Below are positions 15,580 to 23,845 of a stretch of DNA of 32,345 nucleotides, in pieces (within the stretch, counting starts at the first letter, position 1; each line of letters opens with the position of its first letter). A model generated the notes under the pieces. That model made no database searches. It saw nothing but the letters and a program-made list of their open reading frames with translations, and was not told the DNA's origin. The stretch is from Burkholderiaceae bacterium. Lineage in GTDB: Bacteria > Pseudomonadota > Gammaproteobacteria > Burkholderiales > Burkholderiaceae_D. Position numbers and translations under genes: made by a program. The DNA lies in contig JAIETO010000112.1 of the NCBI GenBank assembly GCA_019745005.1, positions 1-32,345 on the forward strand. The letters are read 5' to 3'.

Positions 15580-17789
15580 TTTGTTGCTTGTTTACCTGTA
15601 GTAATTTTACCCCGCGCCAAATGCAACTTCCGATAACTATCAATCAAACGCTGATGCCGATCTAATCCTTCCAGCTTCATGCTTGTCGGCGTTAAACCAA
15701 AGAAGCGCACGCTGCCGTTCACTGAGCCTAGCACCGCATCCATGCGCTGGTTGCCGTACATGCGGCGGAAATTGGTTTCGTAGTCTTCTAGCGCTAGGTC
15801 GTCATCTAGCGTTACTTCTAGCACCACGTTTAAGGCTTGATAGAACAAGCCGCGTTCTACCGTATTGTCGTTGTAGTGCAAAAACGCGCCGACAAGTTCG
15901 TGGGCTTCTTCGAAATCTTTTAGGGCTAAGTTAATCAGTAGTTTTAGCTCTAGCACTGTGAGCTGACCCCAGATGGTGTTTTCGTCGAACTCGATGCCGA
16001 TTAAGGTGGCGATGTCGCTGTAGTCGTCTAGCTCGTTGTTCTCTAGCCGCTCTAGCAGTGATTGAAGTGCCTCATCGTCCAATTGATGCAAATTCAAAAT
16101 ATCGCTGCGGAATAACAGGGCTTTGTTGGTGTTGTCCCAAATCAAATCTTCGACTGGGTAAACTTCCGAATAGCCTGGCACCAAGATGCGGCAGGCGGTG
16201 GCGCCCAGTTGGTCGTAGACTGCCATGTAGACTTCTTTGCCCATGTCTTTGAGTAGGCCAAACAAGGTGGCGGCTTCGTCTGCGTTGGAGTTTTTTCCTT
16301 GGCTGGTGAAATCCCACTCCACAAATTCGTAATCTGCCTTGGCGCTGAAAAAGCGCCACGAGACGACGCCGCTGGAATCAATAAAATGTTCGACAAAGTT
16401 GTTTGGTTCGGTAACGGCGTTGGAGACGAAAGTGGGTTGCGGTAAGTCGTTCAAGCCTTCAAAACTACGGCCTTGCAATAGCTCTGTGAGGCTGCGTTCT
16501 AGCGCCACTTCTAAACTTGGGTGCGCGCCAAACGAGGCGAACACGCCGCCTGTGCGTGGGTTCATCAAGGTCACGCACATGACTGGGAATTTGCCACCGA
16601 ATGAGGCGTCTTTTACCAGCACGGGAAAGCCCTGCTCTTCCAAGCATTGAATACCTGCCACGATGCTTGGGTATTTTGCCAGCACGTCTTGCGGCACATC
16701 GGGCAAGGCGATTTCGCTTTCGATGATTTCGCGCTTGACAGCACGTTCAAAAATTTCAGACAAGCATTGCACCTGCGCTTCTGCCAGCGTATTACCTGCA
16801 CTCATGCCGTTGCTGGCAAAAAGGTTTTCAATCAGATTCACAGGGAAGTACACAACTTCGCAATCCGATTGCCGCACATACGGCAGCGAACAAATGCCAC
16901 GCGCCAAATTGCCGGAGTTGGTGTCGATTAAATGCGACCCACGCAATTCCGCATCAGGGTTGTAAATCGAGCGGCAATGCTCATCCAAGATTTCTTTCGG
17001 TAGCGCGTCTTTTTTGCCCGGCTTGAACCAACGCTCGTTGGGGTAATGCACAAACGCGGCATTGGCAAGATCTTCGCCCCAGAACGAACCCGCATAAAAA
17101 TGATTGCAGCTTAGCCGCTCAATGTATTCGCCCAAAGCTGACGCCAAAGCGCTTTCTTTGGTCGCGCCCTTGCCGTTGGTAAAACACATGGGCGAATGCG
17201 CATCGCGAATATGCAGTGACCACACATTGGGAATGATATTGCGCCACGAAGCGATCTCAATTTTGATGCCCAAGCCCGCTAGAAGACGCGACATATTGGC
17301 GATGGTTTGCTCCAAAGGCAGGTCTTTACCGACAATATAGGTCGCGGCATCTGTCGCTGGATTTAAGCTTAGTAAGGCCTGAGCATCGGCATCTAAATTA
17401 TCAACTTCTTCAATCACAAACTCAGGCCCCGCCTGCACGACTTTTTTGACCGTGCAACGTTCAATAGAGCGCAAAATGCCTTGACGGTCTTTGTCAGATA
17501 TATCCGCAGGCAACTCTACTTGTATCTTGAAGATCTGTTGATAACGGTTTTCTGGGTCAACGATGTTGTTCTGCGAGAGCCGGATATTCTCAGTCGAAAT
17601 ATTGCGCGTATTGCAGTACAACTTTACAAAATACGCCGCACACAACGCCGATGAGGCCAAAAAATAATCAAAAGGCCCCGGCGCAGAGCCATCGCCTTTG
17701 TAGCGAATTGGTTGATCAGCGATGACCGTGAAGTCGTCAAACTTAGCTTCGAGGCGAAGTTTATCGAGAAAGTTGACCTTGATTTCCAT
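15576..17789 (-). CDS. OsmC-YcaO fusion protein
   Basis: 737 aa from the ATG at 17789; the track's 17813 start is a TTG eight codons earlier and less likely. Residues 1 to about 140 form an OsmC/Ohr-like domain with the two cysteines in ASSALCAAYFVKLYC. From about 165 to 590 lies a YcaO domain, with the Glu-rich ATP/Mg segments SALGEYIERLSC, QVQCLSEIFERAVKREI and ELLQGRSF. The C-terminal part is an acidic, TPR-like helical region. YcaO enzymes activate amide backbones with ATP; E. coli YcaO is linked to RimO-dependent methylthiolation of ribosomal protein S12. This fusion is a known architecture, but its reaction is not certain. No RiPP precursor or partner enzyme is adjacent. Confidence 0.9.
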   Translation of the reverse strand: MEIKVNFLDKLRLEAKFDDFTVIADQPIRYKGDGSAPGPFDYFLASSALCAAYFVKLYCNTRNISTENIRLSQNNIVDPENRYQQIFKIQVELPADISDKDRQGILRSIERCTVKKVVQAGPEFVIEEVDNLDADAQALLSLNPATDAATYIVGKDLPLEQTIANMSRLLAGLGIKIEIASWRNIIPNVWSLHIRDAHSPMCFTNGKGATKESALASALGEYIERLSCNHFYAGSFWGEDLANAAFVHYPNERWFKPGKKDALPKEILDEHCRSIYNPDAELRGSHLIDTNSGNLARGICSLPYVRQSDCEVVYFPVNLIENLFASNGMSAGNTLAEAQVQCLSEIFERAVKREIIESEIALPDVPQDVLAKYPSIVAGIQCLEEQGFPVLVKDASFGGKFPVMCVTLMNPRTGGVFASFGAHPSLEVALERSLTELLQGRSFEGLNDLPQPTFVSNAVTEPNNFVEHFIDSSGVVSWRFFSAKADYEFVEWDFTSQGKNSNADEAATLFGLLKDMGKEVYMAVYDQLGATACRILVPGYSEVYPVEDLIWDNTNKALLFRSDILNLHQLDDEALQSLLERLENNELDDYSDIATLIGIEFDENTIWGQLTVLELKLLINLALKDFEEAHELVGAFLHYNDNTVERGLFYQALNVVLEVTLDDDLALEDYETNFRRMYGNQRMDAVLGSVNGSVRFFGLTPTSMKLEGLDRHQRLIDSYRKLHLARGKITTGKQATK

Positions 17790-18153
17790 GAGGGTTCCAG
17801 AAGAGCGTTGCAAGTGAGTTAGCCGCTATTGTCGGTTCTTTTGAGGTTGCGGTGCAGGGATTTAGGCTGCATTTCGATCGCTCTCACGAAGAAACATTCG
17901 TTATTGCTTACGGCAACTGTAGGAAGTTTCTTGCGTATCGATTAACTACAGCGTTCCGACCATCTTCTGAGCATTACACGATCGCAAAAATGTATTATTT
18001 ACCCAAATTCTGAAAAAACATTATTGGCTCCCGAAAAAGGCCGGTATTACATGTAACGAGACTTTTCGTATTATTCGAATCGTTTATTCATTTTAATTTG
18101 TTGTGTCCACAAACAAGCGTGGATAGATTTGTCGCCGCAAAAAATTATAAAAA
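17790..18153. other. intergenic region between divergent genes
   Basis: About 365 bp with no credible ORF. It holds a perfect 10-bp palindrome TTACATGTAA (18047-18056) and AT-rich sequence leading into the promoter for the next gene. The promoter of the OsmC-YcaO gene should also lie here but no strong match is seen. Confidence 0.35.
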
Positions 18154-18182
18154 TTAACTTTTCTCTAATTTGCGAAGATAAT
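18154..18182 (+). promoter_or_regulatory. candidate sigma-70 promoter for the 18221 gene
   Basis: TTAACT (18154-18159; 4 of 6) and GATAAT (18177-18182; 5 of 6) are separated by the optimal 17 bp. The predicted transcript starts about 30 nt before the ATG. Confidence 0.5.
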
Positions 18183-18220
18183 ACGCAGCATAACTAATGC
18201 TGTCTGAACGGGAGAGAAAA

Positions 18221-19240
18221 ATGGTGAAACAGTATACAAATTTTGTACATTGCGCTCGACTAGTCGTAATTCTTAAGTTGTTTTTTTTTGCGACCTTTGC
18301 TGACGCAAAATCCGACATAGCAAGCATCAATTCGTTCGATGAGACGTCGCGTCAAATTCAAGTGCTTTATCAATCGGAGCAATTTTCTAGCTTAGAAGAA
18401 GCGATTAATGCGCTTGTTTTTAGTACTGAAAAATTTTCATCAGGAAAACCGAAAGCGAGTGCCGTATATTGGGCATTTCGGCAGCAAATGCCGGCGCCTG
18501 GGGTAGATATCAATGAAATAGAGCGAATAAGACGATGGCGTGGCCAAGTTCCACTTTCTCCTTACACTGACTTTGCTGAAAGTCGATATTGGTATGCACT
18601 CGCTTGGAACGCTCGTGGGAATGGTTTCTCCAACAATGTCACCAATAAATCATGGCAAGCATTTAATACAAATTTGCTACAAGCAGAAAAAGTCTTGTTA
18701 GAAAGTTCTGCGTCGCTCAAAGGTACACCGCTTTGGCATCATCTACTTTTAGCAATTGCGCAAGACTCCGAAGAAACCAAGAGTAATGCAAACGACGTAT
18801 TAGTAGCCGCTGCACTTAAGTGGCCCCAATACTACGATCTGTACGAACTTCGCCTAACCCGATTAGTTCCCAAATGGGGTGGTGATTGGCAGACGGTCGA
18901 CACATTTATCGCGGCCTGGACGAATAAACAGTTCGACACCGAAGGTAGGTCGCTTTACGCACGTCTTTACATCAGTATGCAAATAAAGAATCCAGTACCC
19001 GTCAACGAGATTAGGCTGCATTGGAACGAGCTGAAAAACAGCTTCAACGACCTGATAAAACGCTATCCAGATCCAAAATTTAAAAATCTATTTGCAAGCT
19101 ACGCCTGTCTGGTTGGAGATAAAATTCAATATCGCAAATCGATCAGTGCGCTCAATTCAAAAGAATTAAATGCTAACGATTGGCTTCCAGAGGCCAGCGC
19201 GGCAAATTGCACGAGTTTAAATCAGTTCATTAATTCGTAA
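18221..19240 (+). CDS. exported DUF4034-like protein of unknown function
   Basis: 339 aa from the ATG at 18221, preceded by GGGAGAG; the track's ATG at 18197 lacks such a site. An N-terminal hydrophobic segment ending ATFADA is a likely signal peptide. The rest is helical and repeat-like, with tryptophan-rich segments (SRYWYALAWNARG, TPLWHHLLLAIAQ, LVPKWGGDWQTV) that resemble the DUF4034 family. No catalytic motif is visible. The next gene, also exported, starts 32 nt downstream, so the two probably form an operon. Confidence 0.65.
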   Translation: MVKQYTNFVHCARLVVILKLFFFATFADAKSDIASINSFDETSRQIQVLYQSEQFSSLEEAINALVFSTEKFSSGKPKASAVYWAFRQQMPAPGVDINEIERIRRWRGQVPLSPYTDFAESRYWYALAWNARGNGFSNNVTNKSWQAFNTNLLQAEKVLLESSASLKGTPLWHHLLLAIAQDSEETKSNANDVLVAAALKWPQYYDLYELRLTRLVPKWGGDWQTVDTFIAAWTNKQFDTEGRSLYARLYISMQIKNPVPVNEIRLHWNELKNSFNDLIKRYPDPKFKNLFASYACLVGDKIQYRKSISALNSKELNANDWLPEASAANCTSLNQFINS

Positions 19241-19272
19241 GTCCTAAAAATATTTTTTAATAGAAGATAAAT

Positions 19273-19941
19273 ATGCTAAAAGCTTTGTTAATTTTAATCG
19301 CTATATTTTATGGAAATTTTTCCAACGCTAAGCAGCCTATCGAGGTGCTCCCGCCTGACTATGTGCTGAATGGAAAAACGAAGGCTGATTTGTCCGCGAC
19401 TTGGTGGCAGTGGGCGTTTTCAACGAATGATGAAATAAATCCTGTGCGCGACAAATCCGGGATTAATTGCGGCGTCGGGCAGAATGGAAATGTATGGTTT
19501 CTCGCTGGCGGATTTGGCTCGTCCAAAATTTCTAGGCGTTGCGAAATTCCTTCAAATAAATACGTATTTTTCCCGGTAATAAATATGGCATATTGGCCAA
19601 GACAAGGAAGCGAAAATTACACATGCGAACAAGCCAAAATAAACGCTTCATCGAACAACAACAACGCGATCAATTTGTTTGTCGAAATTGATGGCGTTCA
19701 GTTAGAAAATGTCCGGCAATTTAGAGCCAGAACCGAAGAGTGCTTTGATATTTTCGCGAAGGTCGATAGATCCTTAAATCCCTATAATGCATATCCATCG
19801 GCGTCAGATGGATATTGGGTTTTGCTTAAACCGCTGTCGAAAGGTAAGCACACTGTAAAGTTTGGCGGGGGCTATAACGCAGCGGGAAATCCGCTTGGCC
19901 GTATGCTTCAAGATATTGAATATGAAATCACGGTCAAATGA
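19273..19941 (+). CDS. exported protein with WWQWAF motif, unknown function
   Basis: 222 aa with a clear signal peptide (MLKALLILIAIFYGNFSNA). The mature protein starts with a segment containing SATWWQWAFS and then PVRDKSGINCGVGQNGNVWFLAG, followed by YVFFPVINMAYWPRQG and a beta-rich C terminus ending KHTVKFGGGYN and YEITVK. Four cysteines in the mature part could form two disulfides. I recognise the pattern as a recurrent hypothetical secreted family, but know no function. It follows the DUF4034-like gene in the same direction. Confidence 0.7.
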   Translation: MLKALLILIAIFYGNFSNAKQPIEVLPPDYVLNGKTKADLSATWWQWAFSTNDEINPVRDKSGINCGVGQNGNVWFLAGGFGSSKISRRCEIPSNKYVFFPVINMAYWPRQGSENYTCEQAKINASSNNNNAINLFVEIDGVQLENVRQFRARTEECFDIFAKVDRSLNPYNAYPSASDGYWVLLKPLSKGKHTVKFGGGYNAAGNPLGRMLQDIEYEITVK

Positions 19942-20402
19942 ACTAATGACACCACCGTAAAGTCTCACAAATCGACTCTGAAGCATTTCGTAAGCGAATT
20001 TAATATCCAAAGAAAGCTAGTTTGCTTTCACCGTGAACGATTTCTCAAAAAACTCTATAGGTTGCATTTGAAGCTTTCATATACTGGCACCAGTAATTTA
20101 TTTACATGCAATATTTCAAAGGCGCAAAAAGGCAAAGTTTCTACAAAAAAATGGCAGTATCGATAAAGTGGTGTAAATAAGTAACCGGTGAAATTGGATC
20201 GTAATTTCTGAATTTGTAGTTGGTCGAAAGAAGAAAAAAATATCCCAAATGAAGTAACGAAATCTAACCAGCACTCTCCAATTTTCCGAAACCTCAGACT
20301 CAATTCAAATCGAATTCCGACAAGCCGCACCTTGCAGCGCAGCATAAAAAACCTCGCTTCGAATGAAATCAAGCACTTAGCCTTTTACGCCACAAAAGCA
20401 TG
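19942..20402. other. intergenic region without a gene
   Basis: About 460 bp of AT-rich sequence. It contains a 6-bp hairpin GAAAGC-TAGTTT-GCTTTC (near 20013-20030, no T-run) and a bipartite motif at 20076-20099. The minus-strand ORFs of 105 and 78 aa here have no ribosome binding site or recognisable protein pattern. Upstream activator sites for the sigma-54 promoter at 20406 would be expected here, but I could not identify a clear dyad. Confidence 0.4.
20076..20099 (+). repeat. bipartite 24-bp motif, copy 1
   Basis: TTCATATACT, five variable bases, then CAGTAATTT. The same 10 and 9 bases with the same spacing recur at 28238-28261, ahead of the chemotaxis gene. Its function is unknown. Confidence 0.45.
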
Positions 20403-20405
20403 ATT

Positions 20406-20421
20406 GGGCACACTGTTTGCT
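20406..20421 (+). promoter_or_regulatory. sigma-54 (RpoN) promoter of the ABC transporter operon
   Basis: GGGCAC at the -24 element and TTGCT at the -12 element are spaced exactly as required: GG (20407-20408), ten bases, GC (20419-20420). This matches the TGGCAC-N5-TTGCW consensus with one mismatch. The start would be near 20432, leaving a leader of about 210 nt. A sigma-54 activator is encoded further down the same unit. Confidence 0.65.
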
Positions 20422-20640
20422 ATACGATAGAAGCAAGCATCAGTTTCTTCCTTGCGCGGAATACGTTGAGGTTGAGTACGGTTTGGCTTCAAATAAATCA
20501 TGCATCTGACTTCAATGTTGTTTATGAATTGCGTTCGTGAAGAAAAATAAAAAATCAAATTGGGTGCGAGTCTGTGATTGACCTTATTCACAAACTGACG
20601 TATTCGCATTTGTAAATCCACCTAAAAACTAGGAGACACC

Positions 20641-21615
20641 ATGACTAAAATTTTTACCTCGCTTTGTGCCATTACGCTCGCGTTTTCGGCCTTCACCGCC
20701 CACGCTGCAGACGATGTGATCCGCCTTGGCAATTTGAAGCTCGCTCATTTTGCGGCCGTGTCCTACATTAAAGAGATCGCGCCGAAATGTGGCATTACCG
20801 TGCAAGAAAGCACGTTTGCTAAGGGGCTGGATATTATGCAAGCGATGATTGCGGGCGAACTTGATGTGGGTGCGACGGCTTCTGAGGCGGCAATTTCTGG
20901 TCGTGCGAAAGGTGTGCCGATTTACATTGTGGCGGGATTTGCAAAGGGTGGCGCACGCTTGGTGGCGCGCCCTGATTTGGGCATTAAAACAGTAAAAGAT
21001 CTCAAGGGCAAAAAAGTCGGCGTAACGCGCGGTAGCATACAAGAAGTTTTGTTGGCGGCAGAGTTGTCTCAAAATGGTTTGAGTTCTGCCGACGTACCGG
21101 GCAAAGACGTGCAAATTATTTACTTGTCTTACCCCGACCTAAACCAAGCGCTGCTCGGCAAGAACGTTGATGCAATCATGCAAACCGAACCGCAATCATC
21201 ACAGGCGATTAATAAGAATTTTGGTGTGGAGATCATCAAACCTTACGACACGCCGATTGGCTCGCCAATTCGCACTTTGGTGATGACAGAGAAGTTTTAC
21301 AAAGAGCGCCGCCCTCTGGCAGAAAAATTTATGCGTTGTTTTGTTGAAGCCACAAAAACCTTTATTGACGATAAAGCCATTGCGCAAAAATACGTCACAC
21401 AGACGATTTTTAAAGGGCAAATTACCGCCGATGATTTTAACGATGCCATCGATAATTCGGGCTACACCTACGACATTACCGCCGCACACATTCAAACTAC
21501 GACGGATGTCATGGCACAGCATGGCATAGGCAAAATGATGCCGCCGCCAATAGCGAAAGATTGGGTAAAAACCGATTTGCTTGATCAAGCGAAAAAATCG
21601 CTCAATATCAAATAA
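20641..21615 (+). CDS. ABC transporter substrate-binding protein (nitrate/sulfonate/taurine class)
   Basis: 324 aa with a signal peptide ending TAHA (residue 22) and an AGGAGA ribosome binding site. The fold is the SsuA/TauA/NMT1-type periplasmic binding protein: FAKGLDIMQAMIAGELDVGATASEA, VKDLKGKKVGVTRGSIQEVLLAAEL, DLNQALLGKNVDAIMQTEPQ. The ligand cannot be read from the sequence; small anions or organic acids such as sulfonates, nitrate, or aromatic or pyrimidine-like compounds are known for the class. It is the first gene of the unit and 12 nt ahead of the permease. Confidence 0.88.
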   Translation: MTKIFTSLCAITLAFSAFTAHAADDVIRLGNLKLAHFAAVSYIKEIAPKCGITVQESTFAKGLDIMQAMIAGELDVGATASEAAISGRAKGVPIYIVAGFAKGGARLVARPDLGIKTVKDLKGKKVGVTRGSIQEVLLAAELSQNGLSSADVPGKDVQIIYLSYPDLNQALLGKNVDAIMQTEPQSSQAINKNFGVEIIKPYDTPIGSPIRTLVMTEKFYKERRPLAEKFMRCFVEATKTFIDDKAIAQKYVTQTIFKGQITADDFNDAIDNSGYTYDITAAHIQTTTDVMAQHGIGKMMPPPIAKDWVKTDLLDQAKKSLNIK

Positions 21616-21626
21616 GGGGATACGTA

Positions 21627-22448
21627 ATGAGTCGTTTTCAATGGCGCGACATCGGCGTCGGTTTAATTGTGCCCGTGCTGTTAATCGGCTTGTGGCAAGT
21701 GGCTGCGCAGATGGCATGGGTGAACCCACAAATTTTGCCCTCGCCTTATGCGGTAGCGCATAAATGGGTGCAGTATCTTTTACCGCAAACACCGTTTGAC
21801 CAAGCAAATATGAGTTGGATTAAATGGGTGTTTTCTGGTGAACTGATTATCGATTCATTTACCAGTATGGTGCGCGTGGTTTCAGGCTTTGCCCTCGGTG
21901 CAGGCTTGGCACTGCCCTTAGGTTTGTTGATGGGTGCCAGCGCGCGCATGTATTCATTGTTTAACCCGATGATGCAAGTGCTCCGCCCTATTCCGCCGAT
22001 TGCCTATATTCCTTTGGCGATTTTATGGTTTGGCTTGGGCAACCCGCCTGCGATATTTCTGATTGCAATTGGCGCGTTTTTTCCTGTGTTGATCAACACC
22101 ATTGCGGGTGTTCGGCATGTCGATGGTATCTATATTCGTGCCGCACGTAATCTGGGTGCCAACCAAACCACCATGTTTATGCGAGTGATGTTGCCTGCCG
22201 CCGTGCCCTATATTTTGTCTGGCGTGCGCATCGGTATCGGCACCGCATTTATTGTTGTGATTGTCTCCGAAATGATCGCCGTCAATAACGGTTTGGGTTT
22301 TCGTATTCTCGAAGCGCGTGAGTATTTTTGGTCGGACAAAATCATTGCCGGCATGATCAGTATCGGTATGCTGGGTTTGGCAATCGATTTGGCAATGAAC
22401 AAGCTCAATAACTATCTTCTCAGATGGCATCGTGGATTGGAACATTAA
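21627..22448 (+). CDS. ABC transporter permease (SsuC/TauC-like)
   Basis: 273 aa with about six transmembrane helices. The cytoplasmic EAA loop that contacts the ATPase is visible as YIRAARNLGANQTTMFMRVMLPAAVPYILSG (about 170-200). It should form the homodimeric membrane channel for the substrate delivered by the upstream binding protein. Its stop is directly followed by the ATG of the ATPase gene (TAAATG), and an AAGGGGAT ribosome binding site precedes its own start. Confidence 0.92.
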   Translation: MSRFQWRDIGVGLIVPVLLIGLWQVAAQMAWVNPQILPSPYAVAHKWVQYLLPQTPFDQANMSWIKWVFSGELIIDSFTSMVRVVSGFALGAGLALPLGLLMGASARMYSLFNPMMQVLRPIPPIAYIPLAILWFGLGNPPAIFLIAIGAFFPVLINTIAGVRHVDGIYIRAARNLGANQTTMFMRVMLPAAVPYILSGVRIGIGTAFIVVIVSEMIAVNNGLGFRILEAREYFWSDKIIAGMISIGMLGLAIDLAMNKLNNYLLRWHRGLEH

Positions 22449-23258
22449 ATGAACTCGACACAAATGAACGCGACACAAATACATATTAACGATGTACACA
22501 AAGTCTTTAAGAGCAATGAACGCGATGTGGTGGCGTTAAAGGGTATTAACTTAGAGATACCGGAGGGTCAATTCGTTTGCTTACTTGGCCCTTCTGGCTG
22601 CGGCAAATCAACTCTGTTGAATGCCATTGCTGGTTTCTCTTTACCCAGTAGCGGCAGCATTACCGCGAACAAACAAACCGTGCAGGCGCCAGGGCCAGAT
22701 CGCGGCATGGTTTTTCAGGAATATGCGCTGTTCCCTTGGATGACGGTTGAAAAAAACATTGCCTTTGGATTGGAAATTAAGGGCAGCGATAAAAATACAA
22801 TTGAGCCGATAGTCAGTAAATTATTGGACAAGCTGGGTTTGACTGAGTTTCGCCAACGCTTCCCGAAAGATTTATCGGGCGGTATGCGCCAACGTGTTGC
22901 CATCGCGCGAGTGCTGGCACTGGATTCACCCATCATGCTGATGGACGAACCCTTTGGTGCACTAGATGCGCTAACCCGGCGCAATCTGCAAGACGAGCTT
23001 TTGCGCATTTGGTCGGAGCTGGGCAAAACCGTCATTTTTGTCACGCATAGTATTGAAGAAGCGATTTACCTTGCTGACCGCATCATTGTGATGACCTACC
23101 GCCCCGGTACCGTGAAGCGCGATATTTTGGTTGACTTACCCCGTCTACGCGATCCGGCTTCGGCTGAATTTAATACCTTAAAACGTGAACTCGGACAATT
23201 GGTGATGGAGGAGCAGCAACGGCATCATCAATCCGAAATGATGGCGGCGGTGGACTAA
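22449..23258 (+). CDS. ABC transporter ATP-binding protein (SsuB/TauB-like)
   Basis: 269 aa with all ABC motifs: Walker A GPSGCGKST, a Q-loop in MVFQEYALFPW, the signature LSGGMRQRVAIARVLA, Walker B IMLMDEPFGALD and the switch His in VIFVTHSIEEA. It powers import through the upstream permease. The C-terminal tail is typical of the nitrate/sulfonate/taurine subfamily. The stop overlaps the next start by one base (TAATG), so the following decarboxylase-family gene is coupled to it. Confidence 0.93.
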   Translation: MNSTQMNATQIHINDVHKVFKSNERDVVALKGINLEIPEGQFVCLLGPSGCGKSTLLNAIAGFSLPSSGSITANKQTVQAPGPDRGMVFQEYALFPWMTVEKNIAFGLEIKGSDKNTIEPIVSKLLDKLGLTEFRQRFPKDLSGGMRQRVAIARVLALDSPIMLMDEPFGALDALTRRNLQDELLRIWSELGKTVIFVTHSIEEAIYLADRIIVMTYRPGTVKRDILVDLPRLRDPASAEFNTLKRELGQLVMEEQQRHHQSEMMAAVD

Positions 23259-23812
23259 TGGCGCCCCGCATCCCCAGCGTGCCAGACGCGCAACTACAAC
23301 CTGCCGACGTGGTTGACACAATTAAAAAACGCCGTGGCGGCAAATTGCTTAACCTTGATCGCATGTTGTTAAACAGCCCACCCTATGCCGTGGGGTGGAA
23401 TACTTTCTTGGGTGCAGTGCGAACGGGGCTGACGCTTGACCCTAAGCTACGTGAGCTAGCCATTTGCGCCGTTGCCGTGCTAACGCGCGCGAAGTATGAG
23501 TACGACCAACATGCGCCAGAGTTCTTGATTAACGGTGGTTTGCAAACCCAACTCGATGCGCTGCGCGGCTTTGAGTTTAAATATCTTTTGCAAAAAGATT
23601 CGCCTCTGTTTAACCAAGTCGAACAGGCAACCTTGGCCTTAGCGCAAGAGATGACGCAAAAAGTGCAAGTCAGCGACGCCTGTTTCGACGAAATCAAAGC
23701 ATGTCTGAACGACACGCAGCAATTAGTTGAATTGGTTGGCGTGATTGCGGCGTACAACATGGTCGCTCGCTTTTTAGTTGCCCTAGAGGTTGCGGATGAA
23801 AACAGCAAATAG
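23258..23812 (+). CDS. carboxymuconolactone decarboxylase family protein
   Basis: 184 aa. The CMD-family core is visible as LDPKLRELAICAVAVLTRAKYEYDQHAPEF (about 53-83), with a conserved Glu and His but no CxxC, so it is not an AhpD-type peroxidase partner. A C-terminal helical repeat carries QQLVELVGVIAAYNMVARFL. Family members include 4-carboxymuconolactone decarboxylase and many uncharacterised relatives. Its place inside the ABC operon suggests it acts on the imported compound, perhaps a ring or lactone substrate; this is inference. Confidence 0.8.
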   Translation: MAPRIPSVPDAQLQPADVVDTIKKRRGGKLLNLDRMLLNSPPYAVGWNTFLGAVRTGLTLDPKLRELAICAVAVLTRAKYEYDQHAPEFLINGGLQTQLDALRGFEFKYLLQKDSPLFNQVEQATLALAQEMTQKVQVSDACFDEIKACLNDTQQLVELVGVIAAYNMVARFLVALEVADENSK

Positions 23813-23845
23813 CTATCGCCTCAAAACACTGAAGTTAATAATGAA

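Noticed and set aside
20055-20621. Minus-strand ORFs of 105 and 78 aa
   Set aside because: AT-rich, no ribosome binding site, and the second covers the sigma-54 promoter candidate; likely chance.
20629-21114. 161-aa minus-strand ORF
   Set aside because: Antisense shadow of the substrate-binding protein gene.
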